A program made the translations under genes and the position numbers. The notes below the pieces were generated by a model. That model saw nothing but the letters and a program-made list of their open reading frames with translations, ran no database searches and had not been told where the DNA came from. Shown here piece by piece: positions 20,883-21,339 of a stretch of 21,339 nt of DNA (the stretch's first letter is position 1; each line of letters starts with the position of its first letter). The stretch comes from an uncultured Verrucomicrobiota bacterium (GTDB lineage Bacteria > Verrucomicrobiota > Kiritimatiellia > RFP12 > UBA3636): NCBI GenBank assembly GCA_946612175.1, contig CAMOEO010000012.1, positions 1 through 21,339 on the forward strand, written 5' to 3'.

Positions 20883-20936
20883 TCCGCAACCGTTTCAACC
20901 CCGTCAACCCCTTCAACCGTTTCAACCCCTTCAACC
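20883..20936 (+). repeat. Six 9-base tandem units before the alcohol dehydrogenase
   Basis: Units at 20883 (TCCGCAACC), 20892 (GTTTCAACC), 20901 (CCGTCAACC), 20910 (CCTTCAACC), 20919 (GTTTCAACC) and 20928 (CCTTCAACC). They end 11 bases before the ATG at 20948. Two units are identical to the units before bioB, 16 kb away. Confidence 0.75.
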
Positions 20937-20947
20937 CCTGACATCCC

Positions 20948-21339
20948 ATGAGCTACACATTCCACGTTCCCACCAAGGTCCTCTTCGGCGCCGGCGTCCT
21001 GAAGAAGCTCCACGAGGAGAAGCTGCCCGGCAAGAAGGCGCTCGTCGTCATCTCCAACGGCAAGTCCACCCGAACGAACGGCTCGCTCGCCGCGCTCGAG
21101 GCGGAGCTCGACGCCGCGGGCGTCGCGCACGTTCTCTTCGACAAGATCCAGGCCAACCCCCTCGAGCCCACCGTCCAGGAGGGCGTCGAGTTCGGCCGCG
21201 CGGAGGGCGTCGACTTCGTGATCGGCCTCGGCGGCGGCTCGGTGATGGACGCCGCCAAGGCCATCGCCGCGATGATCCCGCAGCAGGGCGGCCGCGTCTG
21301 GGACTACATGGCGACCGGCACCTCGGAGCACCGCCCGTT
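20948..21339 (+). CDS. Iron-containing alcohol dehydrogenase, 5' part (cut by window end)
   Basis: The first 130 residues of a group III (iron-containing) alcohol dehydrogenase, close to the NAD(P)H-dependent butanol dehydrogenase subgroup. Seen: the start SYTFHVPTKVLFGAGVL, KALVVISNGKS, the domain-closing KIQANPLEPTVQEG, and the nucleotide-binding GLGGGSVMDAAKAIA (93-107), followed by WDYM. The metal-binding histidines lie beyond the window. Such enzymes reduce aldehydes to alcohols in the cytoplasm. No Shine-Dalgarno is present; a run of 9-base TCAACC units precedes the start. It lies 83 bases after the flavodoxin stop and is probably in the same LysR-controlled unit. Confidence 0.9.
   Translation, partial: MSYTFHVPTKVLFGAGVLKKLHEEKLPGKKALVVISNGKSTRTNGSLAALEAELDAAGVAHVLFDKIQANPLEPTVQEGVEFGRAEGVDFVIGLGGGSVMDAAKAIAAMIPQQGGRVWDYMATGTSEHRP

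Overview
This is a gene-dense, very GC-rich stretch of bacterial chromosome. No rRNA, tRNA, CRISPR array, transposase or phage gene was found. Several traits fit an anaerobic member of the PVC superphylum, perhaps a Kiritimatiellota or Verrucomicrobiota relative: a membrane Ser/Thr kinase divergent from an ECF-type sigma factor, a biotin synthase with type II features, a stand-alone LarE, many lipoproteins, and frequent starts without Shine-Dalgarno sequences. This placement is inference only, because no phylogenetic marker is present.

Layout. (1) 64-5958, plus strand: sulfur and cofactor metabolism. The genes are an O-acetylhomoserine sulfhydrylase (metY-like), a second transsulfuration PLP enzyme (cystathionine gamma-synthase/lyase type), a cysteine synthase, a RidA deaminase, LarE and biotin synthase. 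The three PLP enzymes can move sulfide into homocysteine and cysteine. RidA would remove the 2-aminoacrylate that such enzymes leak. (2) 5959-6600: a 642-base non-coding gap with nested inverted repeats, then a promoter and a long structured leader. (3) 6601-13363, plus strand: seven consecutive exported proteins, four of them lipoproteins. Two are paralogues with almost identical 3' ends, one resembles CsgG/LpoB, and three appear to share an LPP20/FlgT-like module. This is the least described part of the window and the best candidate for a new envelope system. (4) 13374-15664: the kinase (minus) and sigma factor (plus), divergent from a 50-base region with a perfect 9-bp dyad. (5) 15744-17811, plus: an MBL-fold hydrolase and an MFS transporter. 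(6) 17745-19001, minus: a low-molecular-weight tyrosine phosphatase followed by a SAM methyltransferase whose end overlaps the MFS gene. (7) 19210-21339: a LysR regulator divergent from a lipoprotein flavodoxin, followed by an iron-containing alcohol dehydrogenase cut by the window edge.

Regulatory themes. Six genes start 7-9 bases after an extended -10 box of the form TGNTAGA(A/C)T, which predicts leaderless transcripts. Three other genes (metY, bioB, the alcohol dehydrogenase) are preceded by short tandem repeats built on TCAACC-like units. Several genes of the envelope cluster instead carry clear Shine-Dalgarno sequences. These contrasts suggest more than one way of starting translation.
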